DNA of 64,000 nucleotides from NCBI GenBank assembly GCA_034509735.1, contig JACGWO010000011.1:12929866-12993865 (forward strand). Direction: 5' to 3'. Positions 55,901-64,000 of the stretch are shown in pieces. Position 1 is the first letter of the stretch, and each line of letters begins with the position of its first letter. The position numbers were made by a program, and so were the translations under genes. The notes under the pieces are model-generated. The model was given only the letters and a program-made list of their open reading frames with translations. It ran no database searches and was not told where the DNA came from. Origin of the DNA: Sesamum alatum (Eukaryota; Streptophyta; Magnoliopsida; Lamiales; Pedaliaceae).

Positions 55901-57829
55901 CATGTGACCGTCATGATTCCTCAAGTTCGAGGACTAACCTCGTACTATCGGAGCCGGTAATACCAGTCATACGACCAAGCCTCCAAGGCTTCCATATGAC
56001 GATTCCCGCGAGTCAGTTCAGTCAGCTGACACCCTTGTCACCTAACCCACTAATATTGCATTGACGTCCAACGTCTATCGCCGATGAAACGCGACACGCA
56101 TCCAATGAATGCAATCCTTAATGCAAGTCTCTATAGGACCCTAAATGCCCTGTCTCGAGGTCCTCGACTTAGAACGTTTCAAACCAACCCTCAGAAGTTG
56201 GTTTCATAGCTGCCATCCAATGCGCAGCCCAACTACATGGGTTATCCAATTGGTCTGTGGGCATTTGTTGTGACGTTAAAATACCATTTAACGTAATCAG
56301 TAAGCACAACAAACACGTAGTGCCACAAATGAATACTTACTATATTCATCAAGTCAATATTACTTTAATAAAGATTGCTAAATAGTACCCAAAACCGCCA
56401 ATCCAATTGGATTTCTGGTCACCTATTCTAACAGTCAGCTGCCACACCGGTGCCGGATTAAGAGCCCGATCCGTCTACTCCTGCACGGGCCCAAGAGGAT
56501 GTCGGACCATCTACTCCCGCACCAGCGGCACATCCGACCCGTCCATGGGTTGCACCACCCCCACCTGCACTACTAGTCCCTCCACCATCCGCGTGCCGGT
56601 ATATCACTCTCGCCGATGCCAGGTATAATTTTTTAAAAATATTTTTGTTATTTATTTGAATTTTTTCTGTCACACTAATTAATATATAATTTATGGGCTG
56701 AGCGCAAGATACACGAGCGCATGTACGCGGTGGTGCGACGATATTATCCCCACCCTTGGGGATGTTTGCGCCAGGTGCTGCTAGAGCACCAACATTTCTT
56801 GTTCGAGAGTTTGAAGGTAATGTATTTTAATTTCAATTTAATGGTACAAATTGATTTTTTTATTAAATATTTTAACAATTTCTTTCTTTTACAGATGACC
56901 TACTGGTGGGATTGTGATGATGAGTCCATGTTCTGCGTCTTCCACATGTTTGCGGAAAAGTTCCTCCGCAAGCGCTTCGTTCTCGCCAGACAATCTCTGG
57001 CGAAGTCTCTATGGCTGGCGAACCAAGTCTAGGGGTAGCTCTTGCTATATTGGGACAGCGACGAGCTCAAGGCTCAGTGCGCCAAAAACAAGGTCAACCG
57101 GTCCGCCAACCCAACGGCATCCTCTACTGTCTACCGTGGGGGTTCTGCCTCCGTCGGCATGCACAAGAGGAAGATGTAAGAAAATTATTTTTTTGTAAAG
57201 TATTCATCATTATTAAATTAAAACTTGAATAACTATTCTTTTTTTTTTACAGGAGACACAGCTCGGTCGGCCAGTCAAGCAGATGGAGTTATTCTCCAAA
57301 TGCTACAAGAATAAGGCCGACGACGGCTGGAGCGGCCCGAGGGAAGTGGAGGTGGCGGTAAGTACTCAACTATACTTTCAAATTTATTTCCTTTAATTTT
57401 TCGCAATAATAATTATAATTTGCTATGTTTTGCAGGAGACGTTCCAAAAGCTGCTAGAGGATAACCAGTCTCAGGTCATGCCCAATCCTCGGGTTCTTCT
57501 GGCCGAATAGGAGGGCTCGGTGGCGCAGACCGAGCAAGATTTGTGGTTGGTTGCGGTCGGGGGCAAAAACAAGGGTTGAGTATTCGGTCTTGGTTTTGAG
57601 GCCCACGGCCTTAGCCAGACCTTTACCTCGCCATCACCACGACCACCGCCACCACCACCGTCCTTGGAGGATCGCATGGTCCAGATGGAGACGATGATGG
57701 TCAACATGATGGGCATGATGAAGTCTATGCAGACCAACAACTCCGCTACCGGCTAGACACAGCCTCCGACAGACCCCTCCTGCTCCAGACAATGCCGACA
57801 TGGACCATGACGAGGGGGATGAGCTGTAG
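52910..57829 (+). pseudogene. TNPA-type (Transposase_24) gene of CACTA-2, split by insertion B
   Basis: The second En/Spm gene, whose product binds subterminal repeats. A CT-repeat leader and Pro/Ser-rich leader exon (52910-53162) precede an AT-rich intron (to about 54100). ATG at 54103 opens 'MSGRDLPPREDGRGCGRGHG'; the exon is cut at 54255 and resumes at 56439 ('DPSTPARAQEDVGPSTPAPA') to a donor at 56623. Later exons: about 56701-56816 ('GGATILSPPLGMFAPGAARA'), 56895-57175 ('WDSDELKAQCAKNKVNRSAN', 'STVYRGGSASVGMHKRK', the hallmark of the family), 57253-57357 ('LGRPVKQMELFSKCYKNK') and 57436-57829 with 'VFGLGFEAHGL' and the Met-rich 'MVQMETMMVNMMGMMKSM' end. Stops: one near 54197, one near 56460, TAG near 57037, TAG near 57508 and TGA near 57578. 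All splice sites between 56622 and 57436 keep GT/AG. Confidence 0.82.
54256..56433 (-). mobile_element. Solo-LTR-like insertion B (2178 bp), inverted relative to A
   Basis: On the minus strand it begins TGTTAGAATAGGTGACC, the same 17 bases as insertion A, and ends ATTCTTTCA. gtcag flanks it on both sides (54251-54255 and 56434-56438). A and B share long stretches, for example 'CTAGTGCCATGGACC' and 'CACCCATGGTGACGGG', and the order of all such blocks, but their last few hundred bases differ. No internal coding. It interrupts a TNPA exon. Confidence 0.8.
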
Positions 57830-58019
57830 ATTTAGAATTTTTTTAATATTTATCATTAAATTGGATAATATTTTTTTTAATATATATTTTTTTTGAAATT
57901 ATGCATTTTTTGGTACTTAAATAATAATTATTTAACCAAATTAAAAAAAATTATTAATAATTTAATTTTTATTATATAAATAATAATTATTATTATTATA
58001 TAAACTAAAAAATTTTAAT

Positions 58020-58756
58020 TAATAAATTAATTAGGAACAGTCTTTTGCTCGGTCACGAAATTCTAAAAATATCGACGTAACCATTCCAAGAAAGGACCGG
58101 TTAATTGAGAGGACCGTTCCTAAAACCGTGCAAACTGACATTCCAAATAAAGGACCAACTGTTCCTAAAGTTAGCCCAAATGCAATGACTACATATCATT
58201 GTTAGTGTTCCAGATCGAATATCCAAAACCGTGCCAAAGGCGTATTCCAAATAAAGATTAAAAAATCGTTCCTAAGTTCATTAGCAAGGCAGGTCAAGGG
58301 GTGTTCCGTCTGCCGTTCCAAAATCTATTGCCCAAACCAAAAGAATACTGTTCCAATATGTATTTCAGAGTCAGGGAAAATGCATCTCCCATATATTTAG
58401 TTCGATGTAATTAGTGTTCCAACGACCGTTCCAAATTATGTCAATCACAATACATGTGCTCATTCCAAATACTAACCGTGTGTTTCAAATACACAAATTA
58501 TATATTCATGACACAAAGCTAATCAGGAACGATTTTTAGCTTGTACGCCAAAAATAGTTCCAAAATAGGAACGGTTTGGCTGTAACCGTTCGTAAATCTT
58601 AGGAACGCCTAACGCCTTCAGTCAATGGAATGCCTATCGTTCCATGACCATTCCTAATCCCGGTCCAGGTTCATCCAGTGATCTTTTGACCGTTCCAAAA
58701 GAAAGAAAGAAAAAATGTTACTACGACAGTTTCAATTCCCTCATTTTTCTGTAGTG
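58020..58756. repeat. CACTA-2 3' subterminal repeats and terminus
   Basis: Dense ACCGTTCC / GTTCCAAA words ending in TGTAGTG at 58756. The last 300 bp parallel the 3' end of CACTA-3. Confidence 0.78.
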
Positions 58757-59269
58757 ATTAGTCGTTTGACCCTAACATGTTGTGAATGAATTCTTTTTTG
58801 CTTTTGACAAAATTATCCTTCTATTAATATGTGATTATATATGATAATGGTAGATACGTTATGATTAATCCATCTGATTGTTCGAATCAATATAATTTCT
58901 TTTACTAATTTCTATGTGTTTATTGAATCAACAAATTATTTCCTAAGTAAATAATTATTTTTCATAACATATGAGATGTTTTCTTATTAAATTAGTTATA
59001 ACTTTCTATAAGCAATTTTTTAAAATACTACTATTATACATTAATTGAATTCAACATATTCAATAAAATATGAATAAGTAATTTTCAAAGAAGTGATAAA
59101 TGGAAAATAATTGTCATAAAACTAATTTCATTCTATAACTAATTACCACTTGTTCCTAATTAAAGATCATGTGAATGGATACAACTAATGAATGACAATT
59201 GTTACGCCTTCTAATTTTGTGTATATAAATTGGAATAGTACTATTTGGTATGCCAAAAATAGCTCCGTC
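58757..59269. other. AT-rich intergenic sequence
   Basis: About 510 bp. Nothing recognisable. Confidence 0.5.
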
Positions 59270-60080
59270 CAAATTAAAACCTAAACGAATGGAGGCCCAA
59301 CCGAAGGTTGGAAGGCACCACTCCTAAGAGAGAGGATAAACAGTCCTTGGCCGATAGAGCCCCTAAATGAGGAAACCCAAGAGCATAATGCTCGGCCTAA
59401 CGAGAACCAAGGTCGAGCCCCCTCAGCTGTCAGGGAGGTAATACTTGTCCAGGTGGCAAGAGGGTGCATGACGCAACCCTACACATTGAGTCCGAGAAGG
59501 ATGTGGCTGAGTCGTTCACAACGCTCAATTCGAGAAAGTAGGGATAAGCTTAACGCTTTTTCAAGCTTACTCTTATTCGATCGAGGTAGGCCCCCCTGAA
59601 GATCTTCCCTCAATGACATCTGGTGACCTATCTCACCAAATTTCGTGAAGACATTTCCGCTCGGACACTAAGAAACATATCCCTTCAGATTTTGAGAAGG
59701 CTTAGCCACTACAACCACCTTCTCGATTCTTTGGGAGACGAGACCCTCATATGCTGGGTTTTTTTTTTTTTTTTCTATAAATACTAGCTCCCTCAGCCGG
59801 TATAAGGTAACGTATCTTTTATGGACACAAGTTCATGAATAGCTCACACTACTGCAAAAAGCATTTTCATATTCATTTTCTATTTCTTCTCAATTTTCGT
59901 TATTGCATCATTATTATCTTCGAGCTTTACTACCCAACAATTGTTTGTGGGCTTGAGCGTTGGAGTGCTAACGTGTTTTTTGCAAATTCTCTTTCCCGAC
60001 TTGTAGGAACCACGGCCAGTTCCTTAGTTACATTTTCTTCTCATGCATTGTATTTCCTTAGTTACATTCTCTTTTGTTCT
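59270..60080 (+). mobile_element. LTR-like fragment
   Basis: Mixed-composition sequence with a core promoter TCTATAAATACTAGCTCCCTC at about 59776, followed by a leader and 'CTTGTAGGAACCACGGCC' near 60000, in the style of a Ty3/gypsy LTR 3' half. No second LTR, duplication or gag is visible; it meets a LINE fragment at about 60080. Confidence 0.4.
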
Positions 60081-60089
60081 TAACGACTG

Positions 60090-61870
60090 CCAGTTTGAAC
60101 TTGTGACACCCAAACAGGGCCTCTGACAAGGTTGTCCTTTATGATCTTACTTGTTCTTATTTTGTGTAGAGGTCCTTAGTTGTCTGTTCCAAAAGCATCA
60201 ACATGAGGGTTTAATTGAGGGGCTCTCCATTTGTCACAACGCTCGACCGATTTCCCATCTATCTTTTGCGGATGACACTGCCATCTTCGCTTGGGCTGAT
60301 GAGGAGACAACGGTGACCATCTCGCACATTCTTTCGTCGTATGCAGCCGTGTCGGGACAAGCTATCAACTTCGACAAAATCAATGGTAAGTTTCAAACCC
60401 AATGTGCCGGCAGACCAAAGATATATTATTTCATCTACATTGGGGGTACGTAGGGATCAAACTGTGTGCCAATACCTTGGTCTTCCGTCTTCAGTTGGGC
60501 GATCCAAGAAAGAGTTGTTTTTCTACCTTCGTGACAGAGTTTGGCAACGTATCAAGGGGTGGCAAGAATACAACCTCTCACAAGTCGGTAAAGAAGTGTT
60601 GTTGAAGGCGGTGGTTCAATCGATTCTGACCTTTTCTATGGGATGTTTTCAATTACCAGTGGGTTTGCTACAAAAAATCGAAGGATCTATGTGGGGCTTT
60701 TGGTGGAATAAGAAAGATGCAAAGGGATTGTGTTGGCTTGCTTGACCAAAGCTTTGTCAGCCAAACTAAAGGGGGCTTAGGTTTCAGATAGCTCCAAGCT
60801 TCAACGATGCCATGCTAGCCAAGCCAGTTTGGCAGATCCTTTCCCAACTGACCACATTGCTTAGACGACTCCTGACAACCAAGTATTTTCCACACGGTTT
60901 GGTTCTTGAAGCTAATGTGGGGCATCGATTTGGAGAAGCATTCACAGTTCCATCTTCATGGTCAAGGTAAGTATACTAGTTGGAGGGTCTCAACGGGGAA
61001 GAATCTTCATGTGGGTGTGGATAAATGGCTTTTCTGTACACTATCCTTTAAACCCGTCGCCCCCTTTCCTCCAGAATGGCACTCTGCCTCTGTTAATACC
61101 TTAATTGATCATGACAACCAAATATGGAATGAGGCGTTGATGAGGTTAGTTTTCTGGGAAGAGGACGAATAGATTATTCTCAGCATGACATTGTCTATTA
61201 CCCTTGCCTTAGATGCTCTAGTCTGGCACTTTCATCGTTCAGGAGCATATGTGACTAGGAGTGGATATTATTTGGTTAACTATATCCAAAATAGTCAAAT
61301 TGGTACTTTCATTCATGGGCGGCAACGGGGATGGGCTTTTCTTTGGTAAGCACAGGTTCCACCAAAGGTTAAAATGTTTGGATGGTGGGCGTCTCGAAAC
61401 ATTTTATCAACTCTTTCCAATTTAATCTCTTGGTGAGTCCCGATTTTCCATGTTTGTTGGCGGTGAAATGAGGAGAATGGAACATCTATACATGCCCTTC
61501 GGGATTGTTTGTTCGCTCATCAAACTTGGGTACTCACCGACATTCACTGGGCTATCATCTCTGTCAATGTGGAAGATGTTGGCGCGCGCGGAACATTCTC
61601 GCTTTAGTTTAGCTCACCGTCTGGCATTATACACTCTACGGATTTTACCTCAGCTACAACTATAAACTAGAATATTCGCTACGCTCGTGACGCCTACCAC
61701 ATTATACGCGCTTAGCTTCCCTTCTCCTGCCCTCCGACTAGGAGGTCAGTCGCTCGATGCGTTAGCAACATTTTAAACCAGAAGTCGATTGGCCGTCCGC
61801 TGACTTACCGACCGTGCTTTCCGGCCTTCCTTCCCTGTTAAAGGCATGATTGAGGCATTAGATCTGATGA
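60090..61870 (+). pseudogene. LINE-3 fragment: RT tail and zinc-binding domain, 5'-truncated
   Basis: Part of an L1-type ORF2 on the plus strand. It begins inside the reverse transcriptase ('LVTPKQGL*QGCPL', where the family has GLRQGDPL), continues with 'YLFLFCVEVLSCLFQ' and the catalytic block 'ISHLSFADDTAIFAWADE' at about 60253, 'YAAVSGQAINFDK' and, after a frame change near 60390, 'CQYLGLPSSVGRSKKELF', 'YLRDRVWQRIKGWQEYNLSQ', 'GKEVLLKAVVQSILTFSMGC' and 'GSMWGFWWNKKDAKGLCWLA'. Beyond 60745 stops accumulate while zinc-binding-domain similarity goes on ('NDAMLAKPVWQILSQLTTLL', 60810) to about 61500. The 5' truncation is typical of LINE insertion, but no tail or duplication could be fixed. 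Confidence 0.78.
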
Positions 61871-62309
61871 CTCTCTTATAATCAATGAAGATCTAACGAT
61901 CATTAAAATAAGGAATAAATATATAATAAGTAAGGGCATAACATTCATTTTGTAAAAAGTTAACGCTGTTACTTATATTTAATGGAGATGGACAATTGGG
62001 CTACATTTAAGAAAATAGAGGAGAGTTTTTAGCTTATTTTTAAAACATAGTAGGCGGGGGGGGAGGGGGGGGGGTGTTTAGGTGAGTTTTCAAAACAGCA
62101 AGGGGGTGGGGGTGGGGGTGGGGTTATGCAGTTAAGCCTTTAAAGTCAAAAGTTGATAATGATTTTTATTTGAACTATTCTAAGCACTCCCTAAATATTC
62201 AGACAAATCGCAAAAATATTTTTACTTTTTAAATTAAGATCATATAGAGAATAGCATATTTAAATATTTAACAAATCACAAATATAATTAATAATGTCTA
62301 AGCATATAT
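61871..62309. other. AT-rich sequence with G-rich tract
   Basis: No gene. Two G-rich stretches: 62055-62075 (runs of 9 and 11 G) and 62104-62124, where four runs of four to five G separated by single T form a classic G-quadruplex pattern. Confidence 0.6.
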
Positions 62310-62400
62310 AGTGGCTAAGATTGAGGTCTTTTGAATAAGTTAGAGGTTATGAGTTTGAATCCCATCAACCGTGTGGGTGTTTGTCTTATTCCATGTGGTT
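62310..62400 (+). ncRNA. SINE-like tRNA-derived head
   Basis: 'GTGGCTAAGATTGAGG' (62311) resembles an A box and 'GAGTTTGAATCCCATC' (62331-62346 region) a B box (GGTTCGAATCC), about 40 bp apart, as in the polymerase III promoter of plant SINEs. The tail probably merges with the tandem repeat at 62408. No duplication was identified. Confidence 0.4.
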
Positions 62401-62407
62401 ACTTAAA

Positions 62408-62557
62408 TTTTATGTGAGTTCATTATAATTTATTTTATTATTTTTTATGATGTATCTTATTTTATGTGAGTTTATGATAACTTATTTTATTATTTTATAT
62501 TATTTACCTTATTTTATGTGAATTGATTATAATTTATTTTCTTATTTTGTATTATAT
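62408..62557. repeat. 52-bp tandem repeat, three copies
   Basis: Copies start at 62408, 62460 and 62512, each beginning TTTTATGTGA and containing 'ATAATTTATTTT'. The third is incomplete. Confidence 0.75.
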
Positions 62558-62668
62558 CGATATAGTTATCAATTTATTGAGATTGGCGTAATCACGTAAC
62601 TAAAAAAAGTATAAAATTGATTAAAATCACTTACTTATTGTAAATATTTTAAGTACATATTATTATTA
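62558..62668. other. AT-rich sequence before the copia LTR
   Basis: About 110 bp, nothing recognisable. Confidence 0.4.
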
Positions 62669-62936
62669 TGTATGAATGCACACACCCCTTGGTATTTTCC
62701 CCATAATATCTCTAACCTTTTGTAATCCCCCATTATGTTGTAATTATATTTATTTAATATTTTAGTTTGTAAGAATATTTTGGTGGCCTATAAATACCAC
62801 CATGTAACTCATTTGTAGTAGAGCTTTGGAAATATAAGATTAGAAGTTTTGGAAGAGAATTTTATTCTTGTCTTTCTCATATATAGTTAGAAGTGAAAGG
62901 CCAATAAACTTAGAATTTTTTTCTAAGTTTATAACA
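62669..62936 (+). repeat. Ty1/copia 5' LTR (about 268 bp)
   Basis: Starts TGTATGAATGCACACACC and ends TTTATAACA, directly before the primer site. It has a TATA-like CCTATAAATACCACC at about 62789-62803 about 150 bp from its end. The start is chosen from the TG and the family's usual opening; the matching 3' LTR lies outside the window. Confidence 0.72.
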
Positions 62937-62950
62937 CGTTATCAGCACGA
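62937..62950 (+). other. Copia primer-binding site region
   Basis: CGTTATCAGCACGA directly after the LTR. 'ACACGTTATCAGCACG' is a widespread signature at this place in a group of plant copia elements. Confidence 0.65.
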
Positions 62951-63092
62951 CGTTATGCTCGATCAAGGTAAAATATCAATTTTCTATACGTATAATTCTT
63001 ATTCCTTATATATTTACTTCTACAATATCGTTATTTTTATTCTTGTATATTCAATAATTAGATATGAATAATCATATTCTATACATTTTATT

Positions 63093-63372
63093 GTCCCCTG
63101 AAGTGGACGTATAATATAATGGATTTATCATAATTGATATTGCCTCAAGAAGTAGGCATATATCTTGATTTCATCCACTGAAGTGGATGTGTTTTATAAA
63201 ATTCCATTACTTCCCGAAGTGAGTAATGAGTAAATTACCTCCAGCGGTAGGTGAAATATTCGATACCAATTATTTGCATTATCATCCCCGAAGCGATGAT
63301 TAAAACATAACTATTGATTTTTCACCTGAAGTGATTTGAGATAATGGCTTGATTTGAGAAGCCTGAAGCTTC
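63093..63372 (+). repeat. Array of about eight mini-hairpins with a common loop in the copia leader
   Basis: Loops of the form CCYGAAGT recur at about 63097, 63146, 63177, 63213, 63241, 63287, 63325 and 63362. Each is flanked by its own inverted arms: GTCC/GGAC (63093-63108), TGCCT/AGGCA (63141-63158, extended by GATAT/ATATC), CATCC/GGATG (63172-63189), CATTACT/AGTAATG (63205-63228), TTACCT/AGGTGA (63235-63254), ATCATC/GATGAT (63281-63300), TCA/TGA (63322-63334) and GAAG/CTTC (63358-63372). The arms differ in sequence but keep pairing while the loop is constant, which points to selection on RNA structure. It lies between primer site and gag, where packaging or translation signals of retrotransposon RNA sit. 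Function unknown. Confidence 0.7.
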
Positions 63373-63549
63373 TTCATTTTTTTATTTAAAAGTATTCAAT
63401 TCTTTGATATTTAAATCAAACTTTATTTTTAATCTAGTTAATAACTTTTATGTCACTTTTAGTTCATATATATGTATGATACATTTGATTCCACTTACAT
63501 GTATATGTTGAATATTTTGCTAAAGTGCATATTAACTTATTGTAGTTAA

Positions 63550-64000
63550 ATAGCCAATTTCACGAAATTGGATTTCATTGCTCTTGACGTTTCTAGAATA
63601 AACTATCTATCATGGGTCCTTGACGCCGAATTGCATTTGGCGAGTAATAACTTGGGAGAAACAATAAAAGAAAATACTAATGCTTCTGAACAAGACTATG
63701 CTAAAGCAATGATTTTGCTTCGTCATCATGTTCACGAGAGCCTGAAGTCTCAATATCTGACAGTTAAAAGCCCTTTTGAACTCTGGAAAAGTTTAAAGGA
63801 TCGATTTGACCATCAAAAGACTGTAATACTACCACGTGCAAGATATGAGTGGATACAATTGAGATTGCAAGATTTCGAAACAGTCGCTGAATACAATTCT
63901 GAGATGTTTCGAATTGTATCAAAACTTCAAATTATGTGGAGAAGATGTGTTAGATGAACAAATATTAGAAAAAATATTTTCTACTTTTCATGCATCTAAC
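63550..64000 (+). pseudogene. Ty1/copia gag (UBN2-type), 5' part
   Basis: Capsid protein gene of a copia element, continuing past the window. The reading 'IANFTKLDFIALDVSRINYL' starts at 63550, where ATA stands in the place the family normally has ATG (M-A-N-..-K-L). Conserved blocks: 'YLSWVLDAELHLASNNLGET', 'KAMILLRHHVHESLKSQYLT', 'PFELWKSLKDRFDHQKTVIL', 'ARYEWIQLRLQDFETVAEYN'. A one-base frame change near 63930 turns the expected 'KLCGEDVLDEQILEKIFST' frame away, giving a TGA at 63955-63957 in the first frame. So the gene has lost its start codon and frame. pol is outside the window. Confidence 0.8.

Larger units (their letters stand above)
44620..58756 (+). mobile_element. CACTA/En-Spm element 2 (CACTA-2), most complete copy
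   Basis: A 14.1-kb transposon on the plus strand. The 5' end is CAGTACAAAAAAATGCG (44620; the expected CACTA has become CAGTA); the 3' end is 'TTTTTCTGTAGTG' at 58756, whose reverse complement starts CACTACAG. Flanking triplets are atc and att, close to a 3-bp duplication. Order inside: 5' subterminal repeats, TNP2-type transposase (45555-49230), GTTCC repeats (49320-49777), an LTR-like insertion (49778-52041), the shared module (52139-52470), repeats, TNPA-type gene (52910-57829) interrupted by a second LTR-like insertion (54256-56433), and 3' subterminal repeats. Without the insertions it is about 9.7 kb, a normal size for an autonomous CACTA element, though both genes are now broken. Confidence 0.82.

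Noticed and set aside
59281..59469. 62-codon minus-strand open frame
   Set aside because: Short, no domain, located in an LTR-like region with opposite promoter direction.
62331..62346. Functional tRNA gene
   Set aside because: Only box-A-like and box-B-like words are present; there is no acceptor stem or cloverleaf, so a SINE-type relic is more likely.

Overview
The window reads as nuclear DNA of a flowering plant, probably a eudicot. It has introns with GT/AG borders, a phytocyanin-type gene, an F-box gene remnant, and a dense nest of plant transposable elements: L1-type LINEs, MULEs, CACTA/En-Spm elements, Ty3/gypsy and Ty1/copia elements, foldback MITEs and a SINE-like unit. Species cannot be fixed from the sequence. 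Only one host gene looks nearly intact, an early nodulin-like (phytocyanin) gene at 39467-40273. Nearly everything else is decayed mobile DNA. No rRNA, tRNA or CRISPR array was seen.

Layout. 1-764: tail of an F-box-associated-domain gene, frameshifted. 893-9378: an L1-type LINE on the minus strand with perfect 18-bp target duplications (875-892 and 9379-9396); its 3' UTR is interrupted by a MULE (1078-3350) with 93-bp terminal inverted repeats. 9397-11450: low-complexity DNA and a retrotransposon leader remnant. About 11450-16714: CACTA element 1, minus strand, with an internally deleted transposase. 17527-21276: two foldback MITEs flanking a wrecked LINE. 21923-26935: a MULE transposase pseudogene (+) convergent with a plant mobile domain (PMD) pseudogene (-). 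27100-38418: CACTA element 3, an internally deleted derivative split by a gag-only Ty3/gypsy element (27844-36397, minus) that carries a second PMD gene in antisense.

38419-44619: the phytocyanin gene followed by four inverted-repeat elements, one about 980 bp long. 44620-58756: CACTA element 2, about 14 kb, the most complete copy, with both TNP2-type and TNPA-type (Transposase_24) genes; it is interrupted by two related 2.2-kb LTR-like insertions in opposite orientation (49778-52041 and 54256-56433), each with a perfect 5-bp target duplication. 59270-61870: an LTR-like piece and a 5'-truncated LINE. 62310-62557: a SINE-like unit and a 52-bp tandem repeat. 62669-64000: the 5' LTR, leader and gag of a Ty1/copia element running off the window.

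How the parts relate. The nesting gives an order of events: the MULE landed after the LINE, the gypsy element after CACTA-3, and the two LTR-like elements after CACTA-2. The three CACTA copies share ACCGTTCC-type repeats and a conserved non-coding module between their two genes, so CACTA-2 is the natural model for the autonomous parent. The most striking signals are (i) a series of about eight small hairpins with a shared CCYGAAG-type loop but different stems in the copia leader (63093-63372), and (ii) PMD genes carried by two unrelated transposon classes within 10 kb.
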